A DNA stretch of 64,000 nt from WHSW01 sp963777775 (GTDB taxonomy: Bacteria > Actinomycetota > Thermoleophilia > Solirubrobacterales > 70-9). Below are positions 16,487 to 25,392 of this stretch, one piece after another. Positions within the stretch are counted from its first letter, which is position 1. Each line of letters opens with the position of its first letter. The translations under genes were made by a program, and so were the position numbers. Under the pieces are notes generated by a model. That model saw only the letters and a program-made list of their open reading frames with translations. It made no database searches and was not told where the DNA came from. The stretch lies in assembly GCA_963777775.1 (NCBI GenBank), contig CAVZRL010000003.1, forward strand, positions 1 through 64,000, in the 5' to 3' direction.

Positions 16487-17467
16487 ATGCCGATCGCGCG
16501 CCGCAGCAAGGCCTCGCCGCGGGGCGGCATCGACCTCGGCGGGACCAAGATCCAGGCCGCGATCATCACGGCCGACGGCGAGGTGCTCGGTGACGCCCGG
16601 CGTCCGACCCCGACCAGCGGCGGGCCCGAGGACGTCGCCCGCCAGATGGCCGAGGCGCTGGCGGAGGCGGCGGAGAAGGCCGGCCTGCAGACCGACTCCC
16701 TGGGCGGGATCGGGGTCGGCTCGCCCGGCGACGTCGACGCCGCGACCGGCGCGGTCGCCCGGGCGCGCAACCTGCCCGGGTGGGAGCAGGCGTTTCCGCT
16801 AGCCGCCCGGCTCTCGGAAGCGCTCGGGGCCCCGGTGCGGGTCGGCAACGACGTCGACGTCGCCACCAACGCCGAGTTCAAGCTCGGGGCCGGCAGGCCG
16901 TACGGGTCATTGCTCGGGATCTTCTGGGGCACCGGAGTCGGGGGCGGGCTGATCCTCGACGGCAAGCGGTGGCTGGGCCGAGGGGCGGCGGGGGAGGTCG
17001 GGCACATGGTGGTCAGGCAGGGCGGGCGCCGCTGCCCCTGCGGGCGGCGCGGCTGCATGGAGGCCTATGCCGGCCGCGCGGCGATGGAAAGCAAGGCCCG
17101 CCGCGACCACGCCGACGGCGAGAAGACCGACCTGTTCGAGATCATGAAGAAGCGCGGCCGCGACCGGCTCACCTCGAGCATCTGGGGGCGGGCGCTTCGA
17201 CACGGGGACCCCCTCGCCGAGCGGCTGATCGACGACGCGGTCAAGGCCCTTGGTGCCGGAATCGCCTCGGCGGTCAACCTGCTCGACGTCGAAGCGGTGG
17301 TGATCGGCGGCGGGCTCGGCGTCAGGCTCGGCGAGCCCTACGTCGAGCGGATCCGCGAGCGCATGGGCCGCCACCTCTTCCTCGACGACCATCCGCCGGC
17401 GGTCGAGCTGGCGGCGCTGGGCGACTTCGGCGGCGCAATCGGCGCCTCCTTGCTATTTGACGAATAA
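16487..17467 (+). CDS. glk: ROK family glucokinase
   Basis: In this 326-residue sugar kinase the N-terminal ATP-binding segment is GIDLGGTKIQAA (about residues 14-25). The ROK signature region is VGNDVDVATNAEFKLGAG, and a zinc-binding CPCGRRGC motif is near 185-192. These fit bacterial ROK glucokinases, which convert glucose to glucose 6-phosphate. Position beside zwf, gnd, pgl and pgi supports glucose as substrate. A TAGACT box lies nine bases before the ATG. Transcription runs into the large palindrome shared with the convergent zwf gene. Confidence 0.85.
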   Translation: MPIARRSKASPRGGIDLGGTKIQAAIITADGEVLGDARRPTPTSGGPEDVARQMAEALAEAAEKAGLQTDSLGGIGVGSPGDVDAATGAVARARNLPGWEQAFPLAARLSEALGAPVRVGNDVDVATNAEFKLGAGRPYGSLLGIFWGTGVGGGLILDGKRWLGRGAAGEVGHMVVRQGGRRCPCGRRGCMEAYAGRAAMESKARRDHADGEKTDLFEIMKKRGRDRLTSSIWGRALRHGDPLAERLIDDAVKALGAGIASAVNLLDVEAVVIGGGLGVRLGEPYVERIRERMGRHLFLDDHPPAVELAALGDFGGAIGASLLFDE

Positions 17468-17469
17468 CT

Positions 17470-17620
17470 CCGGCCACGTCCTCCGCTCCCGCTCGAATAC
17501 CTGGTCCGCGGCTACGCCGCGGACATCTTTTCTGCTCCCGCGTCCGGGCGTGCCGGGTGAGGCCCGGCGGATCTCCATGCGCCCCGGCACGCCCGGACGC
17601 GAAGCGGAGGACGTGGCCGG
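17470..17620. terminator. large nested palindrome between convergent glk and zwf
   Basis: Outer arms of 18 bases (17470-17487 and 17603-17620) are perfectly complementary. Inside them a 19-base perfect pair (17539-17557 with 17583-17601) and a separate 8-bp hairpin (17504-17511 with 17517-17524) fold into a multi-arm structure. It starts three bases after the glk stop and ends five bases before the end of zwf. It probably stops transcription from both sides. Its size is far beyond a normal terminator. Confidence 0.75.
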
Positions 17621-17625
17621 TTAAT

Positions 17626-19014
17626 TCATTCCGAGAGCCAGGGCTTGCGCCAGCCGCCGTGGCCGGTGAGCATGTTGCTTGCCGCCTCGGGTCCCCAGGT
17701 GCCCGGCGCGTAGGGCTCGACCGCGGGCGGGTCGTCGAGCAGCGGCTGGACGATCCGCCAGGTGTCCTCGATCCCCTCCAGGGTGGGAAATCGGTTTGAC
17801 TCGCCGATCAACGCATCGTGCAGCAGGCGCTCGTAGGGCTCGGGCTGATCTCCGACCTGGGCCTCGAAGAGCAGGTCGAGGTGGACCCGCTGCAGGGCGT
17901 CGGCGCCGGGCTTCTTCGAGAGCAGGCAGAGCTCGGCCCCCGGGTTGGGCTTGATCCGCAGCACCAGCTCGTCGGGGTCGGGGACCATGCGGCCGCCGAT
18001 CCCGAGCCGGGGCGGGGACTTGAACACGACCCGGATCTCGGTCGACTCGACCGGCAGCCGCTTGCCGGCGCGGATGAAGAACGGCACCCCGGCCCAGCGC
18101 CAGTTGTCGATCGTCAGCCGCAGGGCGGAGAAGGTCTCGGTGTCCGAGTCCGCGGCGACCCCGTCGATCTCCCGGTAGCCCTGATACTGGCCGCGCATAT
18201 AGCGGCCCGGGTCGGCGTCCGGCATCGCCCGAAACAGGTCGGCCTTGCGGTCGCGGATCGGGTCCGGGTCCGCGGGGCCGCCGGAGGGCGGCTCCATCGC
18301 GACCAGCGCCAGCATCTGCAGGAGGTGGTTCTGGACCACGTCGCGCAGGGCCCCGACCGCGTCATAGAACGCGCCCCGGCCCTCGACCCCGAAGTCCTCG
18401 GCCATCGTGATCTGGACCGAGTCGACGTAGGTGCGGTTCCAGACCGGCTCGAGGATCGCGTTCGCGAAGCGCAGGTAGAGGATGTCCATCACCGGCTCCT
18501 TGCCGAGGAAGTGGTCGATCCTCAGGATCTGCTCGGGCTCGAGCACCTCGAGCAGCTCGCGGTTGAGCGCCTTGGCCGACTCGAGGTCGTGCCCAAACGG
18601 CTTCTCGACCATCACCCGCGCTCCCTCAGTCAGCCCGGCCGCCCCGAGCCTGCGCACCACCTCTGCGAACAGCGAGGGCGGGATCTCGAGATAGAAGACC
18701 GGCGCCCGCGCGTCGCCGATCAGCTTCGCCAGGCGAGCGTAGGTCTCGTCGCGCTTGTAGTCGCCGGCGATGTAGGAGAGGCGCTCGGAGAGCCGATCGA
18801 CCACCGACTGGTCGGCGTCGTCGACCTCGGCGGCGATCGCCGCCCGCGCGTGCTCGCGCAGCGCCTCGTCGTCCCAGTCGTCGATCGCGACCCCGATGAT
18901 CCGGCAGGCGAGGTCGCCGCGCCGCTCGAGGCGGTACAGCGCCTCGAAGGTCATCTTGCGCGCCAGGTCGCCGCTGATCCCGAAGATGATCAGGGTGTCG
19001 GTGCTCTCGGCCAA
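17626..19014 (-). CDS. zwf: glucose-6-phosphate 1-dehydrogenase
   Basis: The 462-residue protein has the N-terminal NADP fingerprint IIFGISGDLARK (about 9-20) and the catalytic motif RIDHFLGKEPV near residues 164-174. The substrate-binding VMVEKPFGHDLESA (about 133-146) is also present. It oxidises glucose 6-phosphate in the first step of the oxidative pentose phosphate pathway. The start is TTG 19014; no ATG or GTG lies close. It faces away from gnd across 216 bases, so the two dehydrogenases of the pathway are divergently expressed. Length is slightly shorter than the usual 480-510. Confidence 0.95.
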   Translation of the reverse strand: MAESTDTLIIFGISGDLARKMTFEALYRLERRGDLACRIIGVAIDDWDDEALREHARAAIAAEVDDADQSVVDRLSERLSYIAGDYKRDETYARLAKLIGDARAPVFYLEIPPSLFAEVVRRLGAAGLTEGARVMVEKPFGHDLESAKALNRELLEVLEPEQILRIDHFLGKEPVMDILYLRFANAILEPVWNRTYVDSVQITMAEDFGVEGRGAFYDAVGALRDVVQNHLLQMLALVAMEPPSGGPADPDPIRDRKADLFRAMPDADPGRYMRGQYQGYREIDGVAADSDTETFSALRLTIDNWRWAGVPFFIRAGKRLPVESTEIRVVFKSPPRLGIGGRMVPDPDELVLRIKPNPGAELCLLSKKPGADALQRVHLDLLFEAQVGDQPEPYERLLHDALIGESNRFPTLEGIEDTWRIVQPLLDDPPAVEPYAPGTWGPEAASNMLTGHGGWRKPWLSE

Positions 19015-19217
19015 GCTAGATGGCCGATCCCGAATTCACGCGCACACGGATCACGCACGGACACCGTCGCCGGATCGCGCCCGTCGGGACTCGCCCATGC
19101 CCACCGGCATGGGCTTCGCCCGCCACCCGGGCCCGGCTCGGTCCCGTGCGCCCCCGCGCACACGCCAATTCGGATTCGACCATCTCGCCGCGCAGCCTAT
19201 TGCGCGGCAGCGGCGCT

Positions 19218-19223
19218 TAGTAT
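19218..19223 (+). promoter_or_regulatory. -10 box of gnd, leaderless spacing
   Basis: TAGTAT ends seven bases before the gnd ATG, placing the transcript start at or next to the start codon. No ribosome site is present, consistent with leaderless translation. Confidence 0.55.
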
Positions 19224-19230
19224 CCACGCG

Positions 19231-20244
19231 ATGCAGCTCGGGATGGTCGGACTGGGGCGGATGGGCGCGAACCTGGTTCGCCGCTTGATCCGTGACGGGC
19301 ACGAATGCGTCGTCTACGACGTCAACGCCGATCCGGTTGCGAAGCTGGCCGGCGAGGGGGCGACCGGCGCCGGCTCGCTCGACGAGTTCGTCGCCAAGCT
19401 CGAGCGCCCGCGGGCGGCGTGGGTGATGGTCCCGGCCGGCGAGATCACCGAGTCGACGGTCAACGAGCTCGCCCAGCGCCTCGAGTCCGGCGACGCGATC
19501 ATCGACGGCGGCAACTCCTACTACCGAGACGACATCCGGCGCTCGAAGGCGTTCGCGGAGCGGGGGATCGATTACATCGACTGCGGCACCAGCGGCGGGG
19601 TCTTCGGCCTCGATCGTGGCTACTGCCTGATGATCGGGGGCCCCGACGAGGCGGTCGGGCGGCTCGACCCGATTTTCGCCACGATCGCCCCCGGGGTCGA
19701 CGCCGCCGGGCGAACCCCGGGCCGCGACGGCGAGCCTTCGACGGCGGAGAACGGCTACCTGCACTGCGGCCCGAGCGGCGCCGGCCACTTCGTGAAGATG
19801 GTCCACAACGGGATCGAGTACGGGGTGATGGCCGCCTACGCCGAGGGCCTCAACATCCTCAGGCATGCCGACGCCGGCCTGCACGCGCGCGAGGCCGACG
19901 CCGAGACCGCGCCGCTCAGCGACCCCGGGTTCTACGAGTACGAGATCGACATCCCCGAGGTCGCCGAGCTCTGGCGCCGCGGCAGCGTGATCGGCTCCTG
20001 GCTGCTCGACCTGACCGCGGCGGCACTGCGCGAGTCGCCGACCCTCGAGGGGTTCGAGGGCCGGGTCTCCGATTCCGGCGAGGGACGCTGGACCTCGATC
20101 GCGGCGATCGAGGAGGGGGTGCCGGCGCCGGTGCTCTCGAGCGCCCTGTACTCGCGCTTTGCCTCCCGCGACCTCGACGACTTCGCCGACAGGGTGCTCT
20201 CGGCGATGCGCAAGCAGTTCGGCGGTCACGACGAGAAGAAGTGA
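19231..20244 (+). CDS. gnd: 6-phosphogluconate dehydrogenase, decarboxylating, short form
   Basis: The 337-residue protein has the Rossmann motif MVGLGRMGANLVRRL (about residues 4-18) and the substrate motif IDGGNSYYRDD near 91-101. Catalytic GPSGAGHFVKMVHNGIEYG is near residues 183-201. The length, well under the 470 of the classic enzyme, marks the short GntZ/YqeC-like class, often NAD-preferring. It makes ribulose 5-phosphate and CO2. It is coupled to pgl by a GTGA overlap. An uninterrupted frame upstream to 17818 is antisense shadow of zwf; the leaderless -10 box supports the ATG at 19231. Confidence 0.93.
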   Translation: MQLGMVGLGRMGANLVRRLIRDGHECVVYDVNADPVAKLAGEGATGAGSLDEFVAKLERPRAAWVMVPAGEITESTVNELAQRLESGDAIIDGGNSYYRDDIRRSKAFAERGIDYIDCGTSGGVFGLDRGYCLMIGGPDEAVGRLDPIFATIAPGVDAAGRTPGRDGEPSTAENGYLHCGPSGAGHFVKMVHNGIEYGVMAAYAEGLNILRHADAGLHAREADAETAPLSDPGFYEYEIDIPEVAELWRRGSVIGSWLLDLTAAALRESPTLEGFEGRVSDSGEGRWTSIAAIEEGVPAPVLSSALYSRFASRDLDDFADRVLSAMRKQFGGHDEKK

Positions 20245-20897
20245 ACGCCGAGACGCTCGCCGACCCCGAGGCGGCGGCGCGGCGCGGCGCCGAGCTGATC
20301 GCGGCGGCCGCGGCGGAGGCGGTCGCGGCCCACGGCTCGTTCTCACTCGCGGTCAGCGGTGGCCGAGCGCCGTGGCGGATGTTCGAGCTGCTCGCCGACC
20401 ACGACCTCGACTGGACGCGGATCGAGCTCTTCCAGGTCGACGAGCGGGTCGCGCCGGCCGGCGACGCCGACCGCAACCTGACCCATCTCCAGTCCAGCCT
20501 GCCGGCCGCGGGCGGGGGCTCGATCAGGTCGATGCCGGTCACCGACTCCGACCTCGAGGCGGCGGCGGCGCGGTACGCCGACTCGCTGCCCGAGCGCCTC
20601 GACCTCGTCCACCTCGGGCTCGGCCCCGATGGCCACACGGCCTCGCTGGTCCCCGGCGACCCGGTGCTCGAGGTCGGCGACCGGTCGGTCGCCACCACCG
20701 ACCCCTACCAGGGACGGCGCCGGATGACGCTCACCTACCCGGCGCTCGCCGCCGCCGCCCGGGTCCTCTGGCTCGTGACCGGCGCCGACAAGCGCACGGC
20801 GCTGGCCAAGTTGATCGCCGGCGACGACTCGATCCCGGCCGGCCGGGTCGCCAACCCCGCGATGACCCTGCTCTGCGACCGCGACGCCGCGGCCTGA
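20241..20897 (+). CDS. pgl: 6-phosphogluconolactonase
   Basis: The 218-residue NagB-fold protein has FSLAVSGGRAPWRMFELL near residues 33-50. IELFQVDERVAP with DADRNLTHLQ follows, and GLGPDGHTASLVPG is near residues 128-141. It hydrolyses 6-phosphogluconolactone, the step between Zwf and Gnd. The start is a GTG overlapping the gnd stop, so the two are translationally coupled. All three oxidative-branch enzymes are therefore within 3.3 kb. Confidence 0.93.
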   Translation: MNAETLADPEAAARRGAELIAAAAAEAVAAHGSFSLAVSGGRAPWRMFELLADHDLDWTRIELFQVDERVAPAGDADRNLTHLQSSLPAAGGGSIRSMPVTDSDLEAAAARYADSLPERLDLVHLGLGPDGHTASLVPGDPVLEVGDRSVATTDPYQGRRRMTLTYPALAAAARVLWLVTGADKRTALAKLIAGDDSIPAGRVANPAMTLLCDRDAAA

Positions 20898-20922
20898 TCC
20901 CCTCGGGGTGGCACGGTTGCAC

Positions 20923-21576
20923 CTACTCGACCGTGAGCGACTCGACCTGGTCGCCGCGGGCGATCAGCACCTCGGCGACCAACGCCGGCGGGAACAGCCC
21001 GTGCTCGACCACGCCGGGCGTCAGCGCCAGCCGCATCGCCATCGCCATCGGGTCGCGAATCTCGCCGGTGTAGTCGGCGATCAGGCCGTCGTCGGGGCTC
21101 GGATCGGCGTCGCGCAGCTCGACCTCGCCGAGCTCGCGCAGCGTCGCCTGGAGGCCGAACCGGTGCAGCTCGAGCGGGATCGGCGCTTGGATCGCCTCGA
21201 CCGACTTGGTCGAGTCGACGATCACGACGAAGCGCTCGGCGGCCGCGGCGACGATCTTCTCGCGCGTGTGGGCGCCACCGCCCCCCTTGACGAGCCAGCC
21301 GTCCGGGGTGACCTGGTCGGCCCCGTCGATCGCGATCTCGAGCCGGTCGAGGTCCGCGAACGGCTCGACGTGCAAGCCGAGCTCCCGCGCCGCGTCCTCG
21401 GTCTGAGGCGAGGTCGCCACGCAGCGCAGCGCGAGCCCGCGCGCGGCGAGCGCCGGGAGCAGGTGGGCGACGGTCGAGCCGGTGCCGAGGCCGACCCGCA
21501 TCCCGTCCTCGACCCGCTCGGCGGCCGCCTCGGCGGCGAGCCGCTTCTCGGCCTCGATCTCGGCGTCCGAACCCAC
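20923..21576 (-). CDS. rpiA: ribose-5-phosphate isomerase A
   Basis: The 217-residue protein has GLGTGSTVAHLLPAL near residues 29-43, AIDGADQV near 82-89 and KGGGGAHTREKIVA near 96-109. These are the phosphate-binding and catalytic loops of RpiA. It interconverts ribulose 5-phosphate and ribose 5-phosphate. It is convergent with pgl and divergent from tkt. Its GTG start has a TAGATT box seven bases upstream (21584-21589). Confidence 0.95.
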   Translation of the reverse strand: MGSDAEIEAEKRLAAEAAAERVEDGMRVGLGTGSTVAHLLPALAARGLALRCVATSPQTEDAARELGLHVEPFADLDRLEIAIDGADQVTPDGWLVKGGGGAHTREKIVAAAAERFVVIVDSTKSVEAIQAPIPLELHRFGLQATLRELGEVELRDADPSPDDGLIADYTGEIRDPMAMAMRLALTPGVVEHGLFPPALVAEVLIARGDQVESLTVE

Positions 21577-21627
21577 CTCGCGGAATCTAGACGGCCTGGC
21601 GGCCGTCGCTGACTAGGATCAGGAGCC
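21577..21627. promoter_or_regulatory. divergent rpiA/tkt promoter region
   Basis: Only 51 bases separate the two start codons. Minus-strand TAGATT (21584-21589) ends seven bases before rpiA, and plus-strand TAGGAT (21614-21619) ends eight bases before tkt. Each -10 box lies within the other's -35 zone, so the two genes may be co-regulated or compete for polymerase. Confidence 0.5.
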
Positions 21628-23709
21628 GTGACGGGCTCGCCGACCGAGGTCGACATCGACCGGCTCGCGATCAACACGATCCGCACCCTGTCGATCGACG
21701 CGATCCAGCAGGCCAACTCCGGCCATCCGGGCACCCCGATGGCCCTGGCCCCGGTCGCCTACACGCTCTGGCAGCGCTTCCTGCGCTTCGACCCCGCCGA
21801 GCCGATCTGGCCCAACCGCGACCGCTTCGTGCTCTCCGCCGGCCACGCCTCGATGCTGCTCTACGCGCTCCTGCACCTGACCGGCGTGCGCGCCGTCGAT
21901 CCCGACTACGAGGTGCTCGGCCGCCAGTCGGTGACCCTCGATGACATCAAGTCGTTTCGCCAGCTCGACTCGAAGGCGGCGGGGCACCCCGAGTACCGCT
22001 GGACCTCCGGCGTCGAGACGACGACCGGCCCGCTCGGCCAAGGGATCGCGACCTCGGTCGGGATCGCGCTGGCCGGCAAATGGCAGGCCGCGCACTTCAA
22101 CCGGCCGGGGTTCGAGCTCTTCGACTACGACGTCTACGCGATCGCCGGCGACGGCTGCTTGATGGAAGGTGTCTCGCACGAGGCCGCCTCGCTCGCCGGC
22201 CATCAGCGGCTCGCCAACCTGTGCTGGATCTACGACAACAACCACATCACGATCGACGGCCACACCGAGATCACCTACGACGACGACGTCGCCGCCCGCT
22301 TCATGGGCTACGGCTGGCACGTGATGCGGGTCGGCGACGCGAACGACCTGCGGCTGCTCGACCGCGCCCTGGCCCGCTTCCGCGCCAACCGCGACCGGCC
22401 GACGCTGATCGTCGTCGACAGCCACATCGGCTACGGCTCGCCGCACAAGCAGGGGACCGCCGCCGCCCACGGCGAGCCGCTCGGCGAGGAGGAGGTGCGC
22501 GAGACGAAGCGCGTCTACAACTGGCCCGAGCAGCCGCCCTTCCTCGTCCCCGACGGGGTTCGCGAGCACTTCGACGCCGGGATCGGCACCCGGGGCCGGG
22601 AGCTGCGCGAGGAGTGGGAGCGGCTGCTGGACGGATACCACCGCGAGCACGAGTCGCTTGCTCTCGAGATCGGCGAGATGCAGCGCCGTGAGCTTCCCGA
22701 GGGCTGGGACGCCGAGATCCCCTCGTTCGAGCCCGACGAGGCGGGGATCGCGACCCGCAAGGCGTCGAACGCGGTCGAGAACGCGATCGCCGCCCGGGTG
22801 CCGTGGTTCGTCAGCGGCTCAGCCGACCTCACCGACTCGACCTCGGTGCGGCTCGAGATCGAGGGCGCGACGGACCTCGAGCCGGGGAGCCCGGACGGGC
22901 GCAACATCCACTTCGGGATCCGCGAGCACGAGTCGGCGGCGGTCTCGAACGGGCTCTCGCTCTCGAAGCTGCGCCCGTCCTGGTCGACGTACCTCGTCTT
23001 CTCGGACTACGCGCGGCCGGCGATCCGCCTCTCGGCGCTGATGGAGCTGCCGGTGATCCACATCTTCACTCACGACTCGATCGGGCTCGGCGAGGACGGG
23101 CCGACCCACCAGCCGGTCGAGCAGCTCGCGTCGCTGCGGGCGATCCCGGGACTGAACGTGATCCGTCCCTGCGACGCCAACGAGGTCGCCGAGGCGTGGC
23201 GGGTCGCCTTCGAGCAGGACCACCTGCCGACCGCGCTGGTGCTCACCCGCCAGAGCGTCCCGGTCCTCGACCGCTCCCGCTACGCCGCTGCCGAGGGCCT
23301 GAGCCGGGGCGGCTACGTGCTCGCCGACCCGCCCGACGGCGACCCGGAGCTGATCCTGATCGCGTCGGGGAGCGAGGTCTCGCTCGCCGTCGAGGCGTAC
23401 GAGGCGCTGACCGCGGACGGGGTCCGGGCGCGGGTCGTCAGCATGCCCTCGTTCGAGCTCTTCGAGCGCGAGCCCGAGGAGTACCGCGAGGGCGTCCTGC
23501 CCGCCATGGTCACCGCCCGGATCTCGATCGAGGAGGCCTCGACCCTGGGCTGGGATCGCTACGTCGGCCCGCAGGGGGCGAAGATCGGGATGCACACGTT
23601 TGGCTCCTCGGCGCCGCTCAAGGACGTGCTGGGCAAGTTCGGCTTCACGCCCGAGCGGGTGGTCGAGACCGCGCGTGAGACACTGAAACGAAACGGAGGC
23701 GATCGATGA
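21628..23709 (+). CDS. tkt: transketolase
   Basis: The 693-residue protein has an N-terminal thiamine-diphosphate site GDGCLMEGVSHEAASLA followed by the YDNNHITIDG metal-binding region (about 175-205). The pyrimidine-domain motif FGIREHESA is near 430-438, and THDSIGLGEDGPTHQPVEQL is near residues 476-495. It transfers two-carbon ketol units in the non-oxidative pentose phosphate pathway. It starts at GTG, and the stop overlaps the tal ATG by four bases (ATGA). Confidence 0.96.
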   Translation: MTGSPTEVDIDRLAINTIRTLSIDAIQQANSGHPGTPMALAPVAYTLWQRFLRFDPAEPIWPNRDRFVLSAGHASMLLYALLHLTGVRAVDPDYEVLGRQSVTLDDIKSFRQLDSKAAGHPEYRWTSGVETTTGPLGQGIATSVGIALAGKWQAAHFNRPGFELFDYDVYAIAGDGCLMEGVSHEAASLAGHQRLANLCWIYDNNHITIDGHTEITYDDDVAARFMGYGWHVMRVGDANDLRLLDRALARFRANRDRPTLIVVDSHIGYGSPHKQGTAAAHGEPLGEEEVRETKRVYNWPEQPPFLVPDGVREHFDAGIGTRGRELREEWERLLDGYHREHESLALEIGEMQRRELPEGWDAEIPSFEPDEAGIATRKASNAVENAIAARVPWFVSGSADLTDSTSVRLEIEGATDLEPGSPDGRNIHFGIREHESAAVSNGLSLSKLRPSWSTYLVFSDYARPAIRLSALMELPVIHIFTHDSIGLGEDGPTHQPVEQLASLRAIPGLNVIRPCDANEVAEAWRVAFEQDHLPTALVLTRQSVPVLDRSRYAAAEGLSRGGYVLADPPDGDPELILIASGSEVSLAVEAYEALTADGVRARVVSMPSFELFEREPEEYREGVLPAMVTARISIEEASTLGWDRYVGPQGAKIGMHTFGSSAPLKDVLGKFGFTPERVVETARETLKRNGGDR

Positions 23710-24776
23710 CGGCGACGGCGACGCTGGCCGAGCTCGGCCAGAGCCTGTGGGTGGACAACATCACCCGGATGATGCTCGACGAGGGCACCTTGGAGCGCTA
23801 CGTGCGCGAGCTCTCGGTCACCGGGCTGACCTCGAACCCGACGATCTTCGACAAGGCGATCGGCTCGGGCGAGGCATACGACGAGCAGATCGACGAGCTC
23901 GCCGATCGGGGGCTGGAGGACGAGCCGCTGTTCTTCGAGCTGGCCCTCGCCGACCTCGGCCGGGCGGCGGAGCTGTTCGGACCGGTCCACGAGCGCAGCG
24001 ACGGGGTCGACGGCTGGGTCTCGCTGGAGGTCTCGCCGCTGCTCGCCAACGACGCGGAGGCGACGATCGCCCAGGCGACCGAGCTGCACTCGCGGGCCCG
24101 CGACAACGTGTTCATCAAGATCCCGGGCACCGCGGAGGGGAGGACCGCGATCGAGGAGTCGATCTTCGCCGGGATCCCGATCAACGTGACGCTGCTGTTC
24201 TCGCGTGAGCACTACCTCGACGCCGCCGACGCCTTCATGCGCGGGATCGAACGCCGGATCGACGCCGGGCTCGATCCCGACGTGCCCTCGGTCGCCTCCC
24301 TGTTCGTCAGCCGCTGGGACGTCGCGGTCGCCGAGACGGCGCCCGAGGAGCTGCGCAACCGACTCGGGGTGGCGATCGGCAAGCGCACCTACCGCGCCTA
24401 CCGAGAGCTGCTCGACTCCGAGCGCTGGCAGCGCCTCGCCAACTCGGGCGCCCGCACGCAGCGCCTGCTCTGGGCGAGCACCGGGACCAAGGACCCCGAT
24501 GCGTCGGACACCCTCTACGTCGAGGCGCTCGCCGCTCCGCAGACCGTCAACACGATGCCCGAGAAGACCCTGCTCGCTGTCGCGGACCACGGCGAGATCG
24601 GCGACCCGATCCCCGCCGACGGCGGCGACGCCGAGCAGGTGCTGGCCTCGTTCGCCGAGGCCGGGATCGACGTCGACGCGCTCGCCGCCCGGCTTCAGGT
24701 CGAGGGCGCCGACGCGTTTGCCGCCTCCTGGCGCGAGCTGCTGGGCACGATCGCACGCCAGCACGCAGCGGCCTGA
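23706..24776 (+). CDS. tal: transaldolase
   Basis: The 356-residue TalB-like barrel enzyme has the Schiff-base lysine in VFIKIPGTAEG (near residue 139). It also has the signature SNPTIFDKAIGSG near residues 43-55. It exchanges three-carbon units between sugar phosphates. It is translationally coupled to tkt and ends ten bases from the convergent macro-domain gene. Length fits the actinobacterial form. Confidence 0.94.
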   Translation: MTATATLAELGQSLWVDNITRMMLDEGTLERYVRELSVTGLTSNPTIFDKAIGSGEAYDEQIDELADRGLEDEPLFFELALADLGRAAELFGPVHERSDGVDGWVSLEVSPLLANDAEATIAQATELHSRARDNVFIKIPGTAEGRTAIEESIFAGIPINVTLLFSREHYLDAADAFMRGIERRIDAGLDPDVPSVASLFVSRWDVAVAETAPEELRNRLGVAIGKRTYRAYRELLDSERWQRLANSGARTQRLLWASTGTKDPDASDTLYVEALAAPQTVNTMPEKTLLAVADHGEIGDPIPADGGDAEQVLASFAEAGIDVDALAARLQVEGADAFAASWRELLGTIARQHAAA

Positions 24777-24786
24777 GAGCCTCGCG

Positions 24787-25302
24787 CTACCCGGAGCCCG
24801 GCGGATCCGCCAGCTCGCCCTCGAACGCCCCCCGGGCCTCGGCGCCGCGAACACAGAAGACGATTCGCTCCAGGGCGCTGCCGCGGTCAAGATGGCGGCG
24901 GATCTCCTCGACCTCGATCCGCGCCGCCTCGGCGACCGGGAAGCCGCCGACCCCGGTCCCGAACGCGACCAAGCCCAGCGAGCGAGCGCCGAGCTCGTCG
25001 GCGATCCGCAGCGTGCTCGCCGTCGCGGCCCGGATCACCTCCGCGGACGTCGGGCCGCCGAGCTCCATCGTCGCCGCGTGGATAACCCACCGCGACGGCA
25101 GCTCGCCCGCCTCGGTGGCGACCGCCTCGCCGAGCCCGATCGGGGCGAGCCGGTCGCTCTGCTCCTGGATCTCGCGCCCGCCGGCGCGGACGATCGCGCC
25201 CGCGACCCCGCCGCCGTGCCGAAGCGACGTATTGGCGGCGTTCGCGATCGCGTCCACCTCGAGCGCCGTGACATCTGCCTCGAGCACGTCGATCGCGGCC
25301 AC
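24787..25302 (-). CDS. macro-domain protein (ADP-ribose binding)
   Basis: The 171-residue single macro domain has IANAANTSLRHGGGVAGAI near residues 19-37 and the phosphate loop FGTGVGGFP near residues 114-122. Such proteins remove ADP-ribose or hydrolyse O-acetyl-ADP-ribose. The Asn and Gly-rich residues needed for activity are present. It starts at GTG with a TAGACT box six bases upstream (25309-25314). Its link to the sugar-phosphate neighbours is not evident. Confidence 0.88.
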   Translation of the reverse strand: MAAIDVLEADVTALEVDAIANAANTSLRHGGGVAGAIVRAGGREIQEQSDRLAPIGLGEAVATEAGELPSRWVIHAATMELGGPTSAEVIRAATASTLRIADELGARSLGLVAFGTGVGGFPVAEAARIEVEEIRRHLDRGSALERIVFCVRGAEARGAFEGELADPPGSG

Positions 25303-25392
25303 CGGGAGAGTCTAGGTCCCGTCCGCGGGTCGGCGCGGATCGCGCCGGCCGCCGCCGTATAGGGTCCGGCGCACGGTGGAGGGCAGACCGGC

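Noticed and set aside
17818..19230. Long plus-strand extension upstream of gnd, opposite zwf
   Set aside because: zwf is certain on the other strand, Gnd homology starts at ATG 19231, and a leaderless-type promoter sits just before that ATG.
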